Part shown: positions 45,353-57,313 of the stretch, in pieces
Numbering within the stretch: position 1 is the first letter of the stretch
Layout: each line of letters begins with the position of its first letter
Made by a program: the position numbers and the translations under genes
Origin: Cryptomeria japonica
Taxonomy: Eukaryota > Streptophyta > Pinopsida > Cupressales > Cupressaceae
Direction: 5' to 3'
Assembly (NCBI RefSeq): GCF_030272615.1
Contig: NC_081410.1
Coordinates: 290,407,957-290,471,956, forward strand
DNA: 64,000 nt
Notes under the pieces: generated by a model
Told to the model about the DNA's origin: nothing
Seen by the model: the letters and a program-made list of their open reading frames with translations, nothing else
Database searches by the model: none

Positions 45353-47263
45353 ATGTCAAATAGGAAAAAGGGTAGGAATCCTGAATGTGGGGAAGGCCAA
45401 GAGAGGCCAACAAAATGCATAGCTTTGTCTTTGTAATTTGGCATTGGCAAAGATTATGGTAAAAATCAAGAAGGTACATCATCACAAGTACAAGTACAAG
45501 ATTCACAACTGACATCGCATATTGAACAAGGTGGCGAACCTGATATCTCAGATCATGATGAACTTGAAGAATATTTTCTAGTAGATACCCAGGTTAGCTG
45601 GAATGATATAATTGACTTGGGTGATAATGCCATAGATGATAATGCATGGAAGGGGAAAAGAAAAGACAAATAAAAAAAGGATCAACCCAAATCAAAAAAA
45701 CATCAGGAGTGGGATATGTCAGTGAGGAATTTGAAATTAATTGGTCATCAAAGTATTCATTCATTGAACCAGTGGAGAATCCAATTGAAAGGGAACCTCC
45801 AATAGAATGCAGGTGTAAGATTTGCACTTGGAAACATAAAAAGGAAAAGAGGTTGCAGCTAAAAATTGACACCATAGAAAAGCATATGGGTAAAGTTTAC
45901 AAAAAATAAATGATACATGGAGTTGAAAAATCAGTGATAAGTTGGAAAAAAAAGGAGGAATGTAAGCATGTGAGGAATGCCGAAGGATTTTATTTTCAGA
46001 AGAAAATATAGATGAAGCCTGTTGAAGTTAAAGGTTCTATTACATATATTCTTGGAAAAGAAATGCAAATAGAACAACTAGGAAAATTTGTTCAGTTAAG
46101 TGTTGTTTTTTATATTTTGATGAAAGGGCATGCTATGATAGACTACCCATCAATGAGTGGTTTATTACACTTTTAAAAAGTTTATAACTATCCTAATAGT
46201 CACTGATCAGTAAACAGTGGATGGGAATGTGAAATTTGTCTTGCTGAGGTTGAAAAATATGTAAAGGAAAAAATAAGAGAGTCAAACTTTACTGCGTTTT
46301 CTTTAGACGAAGTTATGACAGTAGATAATACTTCATGGGTATGCATGCATGTTTATATTGTACAAAATCATGCCTGCCAACCTCATCTACTATCTGTTGC
46401 TAAAATGAAGGATAGTGAGACAATGGAAAATTTATATCAACTAGTAAAGAGTTGTTTAATTGAATATGGAGGTATGGATGACATGACGATTGCCAAAAAG
46501 TTGGTGTGTGTTAGAGTGGATGGAGCTTTAGTAATGCAAGGTCACAGGAACAGTCTTTGCACAAAGATGTAAAGTTCTTGTGCACCCTACATTACTAGTA
46601 TTCACTACATGGCTCACAAATAAATCTAGATTTTGGAATTGTGAGCAAGCATGCTCCAGTTAAAAAAATGAACATTTAAACAAAGAGCTCTACTCACACT
46701 TCTGTCGAAGTCCCAAATGATTTATGGAATTTCAACACTTTGTTCATGGAATAATTGATGGGAACAAGCTTCTTAAGGATAATGATACCAGATGGATCTC
46801 TTTGGATGGACCAGTGCATCGAGTTTTTTCACAATATCCATTCTTGATTGGACTATTTCACACAAATCATGATGAATCAGAGCAACCAAAATTTCCTGAC
46901 CTATTTTGGAGGTTAAGTAATATAGAGACACTCTTAACTTTAGCAGCTCTTCTCCCAATTCTAGAGGAAATAAGGAATATTATGAAAAAATCCCAGCAAA
47001 GAGCTATGTATCTTGTAGAATTTTTCTAAGTTGTGTAAGATGACATGCCTCACCCTCGATAATCTCCATGGATCTCAACCAACATTATCTGATGAAAAAT
47101 TTGCTAAGTAGTGGACACTCATAGATTTGAACAATCTTGATAACTTTTTACAGATCGATGCAAATGGGGAGTTATGTGCTAGTGTACATGGAGTTGAGAT
47201 ACCAATGCACTCCTTTGCCATGGTTGAGCCTGAGGAACCAGGAAAGCACCCTACGAAGCGACT
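45353..47263 (+). pseudogene. hAT transposase, N-terminal and catalytic part (ZNF862-like)
   Basis: The start ATG at 45353 gives MSNRKKGRNPECGEGQERP. A zinc-binding segment of the kind found in these transposases follows (ECRCKICTWKHKKEK, then IEKHMGKVYK, 45805-45903). The RNase H-like core has FTAFSLDEVMTVDNTSWVCM (about 46290), where SLDE carries the likely first Asp, and LVCVRVDGALVMQGHRNSL (about 46510) with the second. SSCAPYITSIHYMAHK follows after a stop at 46570. KLLKDNDTRWISLDGPVHRV (46750-46810) is the conserved RW segment. Frame changes near 45650 and 46700 and several stops inactivate it. The frame at the end reads EEPGKHPTKRL and is cut by K. Confidence 0.8.
47259..47263. repeat. 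target site duplication of K, left copy
   Basis: CGACT here and TGACT at 51797-51801 flank K, with one mismatch (C/T). Deleting K with one copy joins PTKRL to ARLTK in the transposase frame. Confidence 0.75.
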
Positions 47264-48206
47264 TGTCATGCCCAAACTTTAGGGCAAGAATGGGAATTTT
47301 TTTTTTTTTAAAACTCGCAACTGACTCAATTAAATTTTGCAAAAATGAAATGCTCTAGTAAGTTTTCATATTTCATGTTTAGAGTTAACTCTAATTATTA
47401 ACTTAAGTAAACGATGGTAAACTTAATTAAATGCGGAACACTTAAAGGAAGTATGTATTATCTCATCGATTTTAAACCAATAAATTAATTTAGTCAATTA
47501 GTTGACATAGATATAATGATTCCTCAAAGTCTATAATGTTTAAGATTCATTCAAATCAATAATTAAAATGTGCTTAGATTAAATCGACTGAAGGGTTGAA
47601 TTAAATCCACCTCGAATATTTTCCTATAGAGTATAATCTCAACAAAACCTTTATTTAGGTGGATGGGAAAATATACTTTCCCTTCGATAAATCCCAACTT
47701 ACCAAACTTATTATAAATTTTCTTAAAGGATTTAACTCCCTAAGTATTTCAAAATTTAAACACCCTTTCTAAATATGCCCATCTAATTATTAAAGACGTA
47801 TTTAAATTATAAAATACTTAACCTACATTTTGCCTTAATCCTTTTATTTACATGTTCATTCAATATTTATAAAAGTATGAATGTTATAATTAAGCCTTTA
47901 TATTGTAACTATTTATATTTTATTTTATTATTTTTTATTTTTTATATACATGTTAGTATATTTATATAAATATATATATATATATACACTTCACTATGTT
48001 CTTCACAAACTGAAAACCCTAATTTCTTTATTTAAAAGAATCCTATTATACTATTTTTTTTAAAAACTTATTTCATTTGTTTCTACCCTAGCCCTACCCG
48101 GGCTAGGGTTTTATCTTATGTTTCTTAGTGCAGGGCGGACATGGCAGTAGTGGTGGCATTTTTTTTTATTTGCTCTGTGTGGAGGCGGTGGGGGTGTCGG
48201 GCACCG

Positions 48207-48382
48207 CCCACTGTGCGACCACACAGTGGGGCGCGGGCGCCGCCCACTGTGTGCCCACACAGTGGTTACGCTTCCGCGCTGCTTACTGTGTGTTCACATA
48301 GTGGCGGCGCTTCGGCACTGCCCACTGTGTGTTCACACAGTGGCAGCCTGCAGGCTCGCCCACTGTGTGCACACACAGTGGG
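48207..48382. repeat. five tandem palindromes (CCACTGTGTG nn CACACAGTGG), ~38 base period
   Basis: Units at 48207-48230, 48243-48265, 48283-48304, 48321-48343 and 48359-48382 each carry two arms CCACTGTGTG and CACACAGTGG around two bases. Unit 1 has CG for TG, and unit 3 has a T change in each arm. The 12 to 17 base spacers are GC-rich. Each unit can form a hairpin of about ten base pairs. Confidence 0.85.
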
Positions 48383-48479
48383 GTTCGGCCCCCCGAAAAC
48401 TTGGTATATTTTTTTTTTTAAAGAAAAAAAAAAATAGTTTTATATATATATTTTTTTCTTCTTTCTTTTTAAATAAATG

Positions 48480-48620
<141 letters not shown>

Positions 48621-51600
48621 AACAATAAGTTTATTTTCGCTTATTTTTAGGAATGATTTCCTTTACTCATAATATATAGGCATGCAAATTTATTTATATA
48701 TATAAATTTAAATATAAATATATGTTGTATCTAGGGCATAAATTTTCTATGCAATAAATATGTAGGTGTTTTTATATTCTAAAACATAAATAATTAGATT
48801 AGATGCTTTCTTCAGATATATAATATTATATTTATTACCTCTGATTAAAATCTTAGTTGCTAAAGGAAACTAGATAAGTCATTTAAAGATTGATCTACTT
48901 TTAGCAAAAATAAGGTAAAAAGCATAATTAAATCACTTAAACAGTAACTCTAGTATTTTATTTAATTCATTTAATCTATTTAACTATAGATTTTATTTTC
49001 TGTACATATACAAATGACAGTGTAAATAAAATTACATAGCAACTAAAGGTACATGAAATCATTTAAATCATTAGTTTATTTATCTCTAGATTTTATTTTC
49101 TGCAATGAGCTAAATGACAGAATTTAGTAATTCTAACCAGCAACTTTATTTATCTAGAAGTTATTAAATAAATGCTATAGAGATGGTTATTTTTAACTCT
49201 AGACTTCATTTTTTTGCAAATAAAACAAAATCATAGATTTATATAAGCTAAGATTGCAAAACAGATCTAGTTGTTTGTTTCCAGCCTTCCACTTGCATGC
49301 TAAACCATTGTATTGTTTCCCTATTTAACTTCATGAGGATAAGGGATAAAATAAATTACTTTCTTTTCAAATCTTAAATACTCAACAAAGAATTAATTTT
49401 CAAAACTTTAGGAACTAAATCTAGAAATATTCATTTCTTTCCTGCAGTATAGCATAATACAATATTTCATCTCTTTAAAGTACATTTACAATACGATATA
49501 TCCTTCGATACAAATGGATCTCTCATTTCTATTAAATGGGGATCTTAAAACACATTTGATACATTTCTTTGTCAACAACTAGATACGACATAATTTCCTA
49601 TTATGTTGCTGCAACTTAAAATCATAAACCTTTCATTTTTGAATCTTTTCTGTAGCGAATAAAAACTAGCAACCTCTACGTGTTCTCTTTCCTTTTCTTC
49701 AAACAACCTGCATTAAATCAAAAGATATGACCATGGAGTGCTCACCTCCCAGCCTAGGCTAACTAGTAGCCACCCCCAAGCTCGGAGAACCAAGCCTTGG
49801 ATAGGTAACACACATGCAACCTCAAATAAACAAGGGAAAATAACCACAATCACATTCCCAACCCAGGCTACACTGCATCATACAATGTGATGTCTTTTCA
49901 AGGGTGGTAGTGGACCAAGTACCCTAAGGAGACTACAAGTATGGTAAAACATATAGCCACCTCATGGCAAACCAAATACATCAAGTGTAATAACCCCACA
50001 TTCCTTATTCCCCCCAAGGCATTCATGCCTTATTTCCCTCCTTATGACCCCCAATGCATAAACAATCCATGCAACAAGGATCACATAGAATCCCTTGTGA
50101 TCACTCTCATAACGAGAGCCTCTCACTCAAGGGTTGTCACTTCTACCACCCACAAGACCCTCCTCTCTCCCAAGAGTAGGGGGTCTTGATTACTCCCAAA
50201 ACACATACGTGGCATAAGCATAAAACACCAAATAAATTTCCAAGAAATACATGCACGAAAAAAAACAAGTCTTTTACACAAGCATTTCTTTCAAAACAAC
50301 ATGCAACAAGAAAATATTATAAGAAAAATAAAAACCAACCTTAAACTACCCAAAGGTATGCTAGTTTTGTTGAGGGTGAGCAGCCCAATTCCACAATTCT
50401 TCTCTTTCTATCCTTCGCCAAAATTCTCAATCCAAAATCTATTTTTTTCTTTACAAAATTCTTTTGTCTCCAAAAATGGAGAGTGGGTGATTACCCCCAA
50501 AATCTCTCTTTCTTGCTTAAGAAGACACTAGTGTGAGTTCTCTCAAGTTTCTAAAATTGAAAAGGAAAGTAAGGTAAAATGGGAAAGGGAACTCTCATTC
50601 AAAAAGGAAGGTTAACAACTTAGTTCAAGCCTTCTAATTTCCATTTTCGCACAACTTAGAAAAGTCACTTTTTAGGGTGTCTAAATGGTCATATGGGAGT
50701 AGAAACATGCCTAAAATTACTCCTAACCCTTAGGTATACCTTATGGGCTTTAGGAAACCCTATTAAACTACCCCTAGGTGTCCATTTAACCCTTTTTAAA
50801 CCCCTCTGAAGTTTATTTTCGGGTCAAACCTATGTTGACCATCCCAAAGATTCTTTACCCAAGGCATTTATGGAATCACATTACATTAATTGAAAAAGCT
50901 ATAGTTAAACAATTCCCTCCAAGAGATGAATTTAAAAACTCAAACATAAATCAACACGTGTCCACTGGCACAAAGAAAATACTTTTACAAAATTGCACAT
51001 GAAATTTTGTCTCTTGTTGGATTTAAATAAATCAAATAAATAACATTTAACACACATGCGTCATCTACTATTACGAATAAAATACGACACAACGGGGTGT
51101 TGTCTCTCCAAATAGACAAACCCTAGTTTTACGAACATACATAGGTCTAGGTTTGGTTCTCCATAATATTTTCATGGTCACATGGATATCTTTTCCTGCG
51201 CCACTTAAATACGCATTAGTAATTTCCAATGACCTCATATAATATTAAACACATGAATTAGAATACACATCAAACACTTCGCATATAATTTACATTTGAA
51301 CAATTCAATATATCTCATATCCAAATAAATCCACATAAGCAATTGTCATAATTCTCATAATTTTGGTCCACACATAAAACATACATCCTAATTCTATCAT
51401 CATAATAAAGTCCTACAAATCCAATAATGACATACATCATCTCCAATTTATCCTATTCTAGAATAATATAGAGTTCTATATCATAAATCATATAAATGAA
51501 GCATCAACATTCATCAATGTTACCCAATCATGGAATCATATAAGTTCTACATCCAGACATAGCTGACATACGTTAAATCAAGATTATCCAATCAATGGAT

Positions 51601-51796
51601 CTTTTAGGATTTCAAATTCATAACACATCAAAATGTACACCACAAGGTGCAATAACTCTATAACTTGGTTCAATTAATTTTCTCACCAATGTATCTATCT
51701 AACACAGTCCATTCTATTGAATTATAAAGCATTTATTAATAGGGTTAAACATGGTCAACTAAGTTAATCAAAATTTGGTTTGGGGAAGGCCTTACA

Positions 51797-51801
51797 TGAC
51801 T
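51797..51801. repeat. target site duplication of K, right copy
   Basis: TGACT, one mismatch to CGACT at 47259-47263. Confidence 0.75.
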
Positions 51802-52398
51802 AGCAAGACTTACAAAGGAATAGTTTAGCAAGATTGTTCAGTCTATAACTGCTTCTATGAATAAAATTTCCTATGATCTTTCCTCACATATTAGAAGTAG
51901 ATTCCCTCCCGAGAAACTAATTGAAGCCATGTCTATTTTGTTTCCTCAATATTGGAACCTCAAGAGTTCAGTTGATTTTCAAAATAAGCTACTAACTTTG
52001 ATAAAGCAATTTTGCAATCCAAAGAATTCAATGGAGTAACTATAAATGAAATTTTAAATGAAACTCTTCTTCGGGAGTAATCTGCCCATTTTGCATACAC
52101 TATGAGGGAACAATATGACATAATGGAGAACCCCACAAAGAGGGATCAGTAACAAGGCTTTAGACAAATCTAGGTCAGAGTGAAGTGATGTGTGATTCAA
52201 TATCAAAATATTTCAAGCTTGTTGATTTATGTCTTACCATGATATTGGGTTTTGTGGAGGATGAGAGAATTTTTAGTGCTTTGGGGTTCCTAAAATCAAA
52301 GCTAAGAAACAAACTAGACAAGAATTTGGAAAATAACTTGAGGCTCTATACATCTAGGTATGATGTCCAGACTTTTCCTTACGATAGGGCACTATAAA
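51802..52398 (+). pseudogene. hAT transposase, C-terminal part with dimerisation domain
   Basis: Continues the frame interrupted at 47263: ARLTKE, stop, FSKIVQSITASMNKISYDLS, then SRFPPEKLIEAMSILFPQYW. After frame changes near 52050 and 52180 it reads ISKYFKLVDLCLTMILGFVE and DERIFSALGFLKSKLRNKLD, followed by NLRLYTSRYD. The ERxFSxLxFxKxKLRNxL pattern is the C-terminal hAT dimerisation region. The coding part ends at the stop 52396. The next ORF (52360-52620) overlaps out of frame and may be 3' sequence. Confidence 0.82.
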
Positions 52399-52620
52399 TC
52401 CAGAGGTCCAAATGTGAAAGAAGAGGTTTGGGAAACACTTGAAACCAAAGTGGTAGTGAGACAATTGACTCATGTACTGGACCTATTGGTAGCATTGAGA
52501 TGCATTTCAATAGAGGTATGCAGACTTAGAGTAAATAAAACACAGACAAGAATCAAGGAAGCTCTGAATTTGTTGAGGAGGAATGGCAACTTTAAGAGAT
52601 TTAGCACTAACAGTTCCTAG

Positions 52621-53869
52621 GTATTTATTTATCTTATTACTATATCTCATCATTCATATTAAAAAACATGTTATTGTGGTTGATAACTTGATGATATTTA
52701 ATGTGTCTGTCAACTTTTTGCAATTAAAATTTAATATTGATTTGCAATTGTATTTTTCAACTTTCTAAATTTAGATAGAAAATCGTAGAATAAAATCTAG
52801 TGTAATGTGTTTACTGATAGAGTGATGTTTATTTAGATAGGTTGTTATTTTTGTTAATTATTTCAAAATATAGCCATATGATACAATTCATTCAATACAC
52901 AACTTTGTGTGATTCTCTATGAAAAAGTCAATACAAAATTTCAGAACCCTTTGCAAATGACCCTGAATTCCCTTTTATAGAAACAAGGGAGCAACAACAG
53001 TTTCAGGTCTATTTGCAACATGTGAAGACTCAACATGAAAATCAATTACCAAGGCACTAAATCTATTGTCCCATCAATATCATAAACTCAGTACAATTTT
53101 ACAAGGTTGAAGGTATCTATAACCATCATAGGCTGGATTAGCAATTTAGCAACTACTACATGTCTCCTCATCCTATTCAGAAAGTTGAGTTCAAACTTTA
53201 AACTTAATTCAATCCATGACAAATTAAATATAGAGAATAGCAGTGCACCAAACCTAGAAATTAGAAATAGAGAAAGGCGTAAAAGTTGAAATTTGAGAGA
53301 ATATGAGAATACAAATTTACAAGGCCGAAGGTGTGCATCATAGGTTGGATTAGTAATAGTGAGTGTTGCATTTTTTGTGTTCATAAAATAGAGTTATTTC
53401 AAGCAATGCCAAAAGCAGAAAACCTTGAAATTAAGAGTAAAAGCAAAAAACTATGCAATACATACTATGATTCATGAGATCTTTGTGCCAATTTTTGTAG
53501 GGTACTGCACTCTTTGTCTGATGGAAGTCCAATTTATTTTAAAGTATAGTAAGTCAACTGCAACTTCGTTAGCAATCCATATTTGGAAGAGTGACTTGAC
53601 TCCACTATTTCACCCAATACCACATTTAAAGTTTTCAATGGTTTGATGAAATTCAGAAAGTTGTGAGGAGTTGTGTCCTAAGGAAGCAAGTCTAATTCAG
53701 ACTTCATTTTGTCTTCCATCCTTTTTTTGAAAGCTTCTTTTCCAATGAATTTATTTGATGTGTCAACACTCTTTGGCAAACCAAGATTTAACAATTTGGC
53801 TATCTTTTCTTGCAACTTAATTATATTTTTCCCACCTTTATCTACAATTTCCTATGCTTACCTTAGTTT
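52621..53869. other. no gene, contains a short direct repeat
   Basis: AT-rich. ACAAGGTTGAAGG...CATAGGCTGGATTAGCAAT (53101-53153) is repeated at 53319-53359 as ACAAGGCCGAAGG...CATAGGTTGGATTAGTAAT, about 210 bases apart. It could be the end of the hAT element or of an unrelated fragment. No coding content recognised. Confidence 0.4.
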
Positions 53870-54566
53870 CTAGCATTTTTGAATGATAGATGATACCTTT
53901 ATTGAGGCATCAATGCGGATCTTAATTCCCTTGGATGCCAAATAGCTGTCACTGGTACTGGAGACTTCTTGCAAAATTTGTTTTGCAATATTCTCTTTTG
54001 AATAAACATTTATTTTCTTCTCAATGTGGTCTTTGAGCTTCCAAAAAATTACTCTCAAACTTTCATTCAATTCAAATCTTTCAGACAACTTGTCACTCCT
54101 CTGCATTATTTGCCCCCGAATATTTTCTTTTATATACTTTAATGTATTTTTCATATTGTCTTCTGAAGTTTTAATTTTATTATTTGCATTCTGTAGTGCT
54201 TCTTTCATTTGTGCACATTTTTTTCTTTCTTGCTCTGATTTCTCTTCCAAATATTTTTCTTTTTTTGTCTCATGCTCCGATTGGTTCTATAAATTTTTGT
54301 TTAAGGCAGCAACAGACTCCACACTTTTGTATAATTTTACTAAAGTGGTTGTTTCATCATAAATTTTTTAAATGCTTTCGTTCAATTTTTCCCTCAGTTC
54401 CTTCAATTTTGCCTCCATCTATAATTGCTGATGTGGAGGCCTAATTTTTTATCCTTCTCTGTAATTCATTGCACTTGTTATTTGTTGCTTTCCTAGGTCC
54501 ACCTATAACTTTTCATTTTCTAGGTCCACCTGTAACTTTTCTATTTGTTTCTCTAGCCTAGCTCTC
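53870..54566 (-). pseudogene. element I ORF, C-terminal coiled-coil part
   Basis: On the minus strand 54250-53870 reads EEKSEQERKKCAQMKEALQN then MKNTLKYIKENIRGQIMQRS, a charged coiled coil of about 125 residues. Upstream (54566-54250) the frames are broken, though Lys/Glu/Gln-rich pieces persist. It is in a different frame from the preceding 54871-55806 segment. It resembles the helical C-termini of the A, E and H unknown proteins in character but not clearly in sequence. Confidence 0.45.
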
Positions 54567-54567
54567 T

Positions 54568-54569
<2 letters not shown>

Positions 54570-54642
<73 letters not shown>
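54570..54642. repeat. (TC)n microsatellite
   Basis: A pure CT run within the minus-strand ORF I. On that strand it encodes an Arg-Glu repeat following SLLKVER. Confidence 0.97.
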
Positions 54643-54644
<2 letters not shown>

Positions 54645-55806
54645 CCTTGAGTAGTGAAGTGTATATCACTTGATTGGTGTTTTTTGACATACCAATTTTG
54701 TCCATATTTTTAACTTTGGAAAAATCCATTTGGAGGGTGCTAACGTGAAATTCAGAGGGATCTATTTGATTCTATGGTGTATTTTCATCTTTATTTGGGC
54801 GCATAACAACAATGAACTCCATCGTATCTTTGTTTGGGTCATATGTGGGAAATACCTTATTCGATGTAGGTTATTCCTCTAAAGTTGTAGTAAGGGCATC
54901 CCTCTTCAATGTCTTCTTATATTCTTTATTCATATTTTTTGTTTGTGTAAATTTATTAAAGAAATCATTGTAACAAAAATCTGGGTTTGTTGAAGCAATT
55001 GAATGTTTGAAAGATGAAATATCACTTGTAGTGATGTGTGTGCCTCCACCTATGCCTATGGTTCTAACTAATGCTTTTTGAGGAGTAGCAACAAACATTC
55101 CTAATCCTCACCTAGTGAAACATGCAAGTGGAGTTTTTGGACCCTTTTGAGAGATTTGTTCTGAAGCTACAAATAATAGATTTGTAGCAGCAATTGATAT
55201 AGTTGGAGTTGTACTCACCATTGTTGTCATTACCTTTTTCTTCTTCACAATGTCTTAATCATTGGGATTATATATAGCATCTAGTACTATTGGCCTCTTG
55301 TGAGAGATATCTTGTTGTTGCACTTGTTCAGGACAACTAGTATTAGTATTCATTCCATCCCCACCAATGGCAGTAGCACAAGGTGGATTTGAAGCTCTAA
55401 CAAATTTAAATGGAGATGCAGGGGAATGAGTAGTACCTTTCTCTAATGAATCTGATTATTCATCTCTAATGAATAGTTTCTCACCACCTTTTGGTGGAAG
55501 TGGTGTGATAATTGGAATCCAGGGGCCTTCTCCTTTAGGATCAAGACCACCACCTTCAAAACCCATTTTTTCTATAATGGTTTCCCCTTTTCTATATTTT
55601 TCTATCATGGACTCATCGAATCCACTCAATTTTGTAGAGACTATAGTAGCTGTTGGAGTGACCTCAATCTCATACTCATTTTCATAATCACTTTTGTCAT
55701 ATGCTTCTATGGGATGCTCCATATTCCATAATTTTCTAAACAAAATATCCTCGTGGATTTCATCAAGATCTGCACTGGTCTTTGGTTCACCAAGATTCTT
55801 CCTCAT
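54643..55806 (-). pseudogene. element I ORF, middle part with a G-patch-like motif
   Basis: On the minus strand, 55806-55456 reads MRKNLGEPKTSADLDEIHED, then YRKGETIIEKMGFEGGGLDP and GPWIPIITPLPPKGGEK. The KMGFEGGGLxxxxxGPxxPI part is reminiscent of a G-patch (an RNA-binding glycine motif also fused to some retroelement proteases). The match is loose, and no DSG/DTG protease site is seen. It continues in the same frame after stops at 55456 and near 55250 with GMFVATPQKALVRTIGIGGG and FCYNDFFNKFTQTKNMNKEY to 54871, then into the TC microsatellite. Confidence 0.45.
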
Positions 55807-55987
55807 AGTCCAAAAATCACTTATTTTGGTTTGAGTCTAAAGTTTGTCTTTACATTATTCCAGTATATTTTTTGGAATAGCTTTATTAGATGGATCAACA
55901 TCTTTTTGGTAGAAATTGTAGGACCTCCTATTTTCATTTTGATTTTGGATGCCCTGCTCCGTTGTTCTCTGTGTGCAATGCCATAAT

Positions 55988-57313
55988 TTATGATAACAAT
56001 TTTTCTATTGAAATTTTATTATCAGCAGTAATTTTGTCCATCTCTTTTTTTACCTCATCCCAAGGGTCCATGTTTTTAAGCTTTTCTAGCAATGGTTTAC
56101 TTTCATGTTGAAATTTTCTTACAGAGTTCCTATTCGTCATAAGCCTTGTTTGAATGGTATTGATTGGATCATACTGCCAGCAACTGTCAATACCAAAGCT
56201 AAAAAAATTCAAAAAATCATGTGCCACTTTCATTCCTTTTCTCTCAAATGTGAACCCTCGACATGAGAAAGGAAAGGAAGGAAATATGCTCTTCTTTTGC
56301 CAACCATGAAAGAGTAAATTTGTACTCTCCATCTGTCGTGCATATTCTAATGCAAATACCCTCTCCATCACATGTATTGGAAGTTTGTAGGGTTCTACCA
56401 TTGATCCATAAAACCTTAACACGGTGTATCCTTCCATGAAGAACCAGTCAGCCAATTGTATTTGACTTCTGAGTTGAATGCAATCTCTACAAGACACAAA
56501 CAATCTAGGCATTGGAGTGCTTGTAATTTCATGATACATTGGTGCCAAAAAGAAGTCTACAAAATGGTTGTAGTTATTTCTATTATCATGCATCCTTATC
56601 TTAGGTTTCCATTCATATATTAGATACTTTGTTTTGTTCTAATTATTCTCATTAATCTTATAGACCTGAATGTGAAGCTTGTTGGTCTTGAATATTGCAC
56701 GATACTTTTCTATAAGAAGATAGCACAAGTAGGTTGTGAACCTAAATGTCTTACAGGAACTTCTTTTAATCATTAGTAATTATTTTTGCATGGATTGAAC
56801 AACATGCTCAACAAAATTAAATCTTACTGGTTCTCTTACATAATGGATATGAAAAATCATTTCAAGAAGGTTGGCACCCACTTCCCTATTATTTTCCAGT
56901 CCTAGGCAAAATATTAGCAAGGAAATAATATCCTGAACCCATGGCACAAAAATATTATAATCATAAGAAAGCTTATGATTCCGATCCAATTGAGCACTAC
57001 ACACTGTTAGACCTTTGATAAATTAATCTTTAGTATTTGCTTCGATTCTCTCATATTCATCTGCCAGCTTAGGTCAATGTTGATATTTGAGTTTCATGCT
57101 TCAAACCCTAGTTTCAAAAAACAAGCAAATTCTCCCTCGGTTATGGATAAAATTTCCTCTTTGTATATTTGTATTGACAATTGCTTTTTTATCTTCATCA
57201 TAATTTTGGGCGCAAACCATGACAATTTCTAGGCAAGGGAATACTTCAGGTAATGTCATGCATCCCAATCCAGCATACCACGATGCAATTTGACTTGTAC
57301 TTACATTTAACAT
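55988..57313 (-). pseudogene. element I ORF, N-terminal part of unknown function
   Basis: On the minus strand the open pieces at 57313-57101, 57004-56780 and 56593-55988 all share one reading frame, so only stops interrupt 1.3 kb. Visible features: ASWYAGLGCMTLPEVFPCLE, then VPWVQDIISLLIFCLGLENN, then VRFNFVEHVVQSMQK and FRFTTYLCYLLIEKY (56830-56690). This last pair resembles the DWAELIVDSMREQL and SLYLLYFL block of the A sense ORF and the LCEWMRSELMLN and YGNLIVFLMLYFL block of E ORF2. The 201-residue segment ends in a charged helix (DPWDEVKKEMDKITADNK). No LTRs or terminal repeats were found around it, so the type of element is unknown. Confidence 0.5.

Noticed and set aside
48207-48382. 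Regularly spaced palindromes that look like a CRISPR array
   Set aside because: The setting is a plant LTR, spacers are only 12-17 bases, and there are no cas genes. It is a tandem duplication with palindromic units.
49740-50190. C-rich patch with an 82-codon ORF inside K
   Set aside because: It looks superficially exon-like, but there is no domain, no continuation and no splice sites. It is treated as LTR sequence.
52360-52620. 86-codon ORF after the hAT dimerisation domain
   Set aside because: It overlaps the transposase C-terminus in another frame and has no domain.
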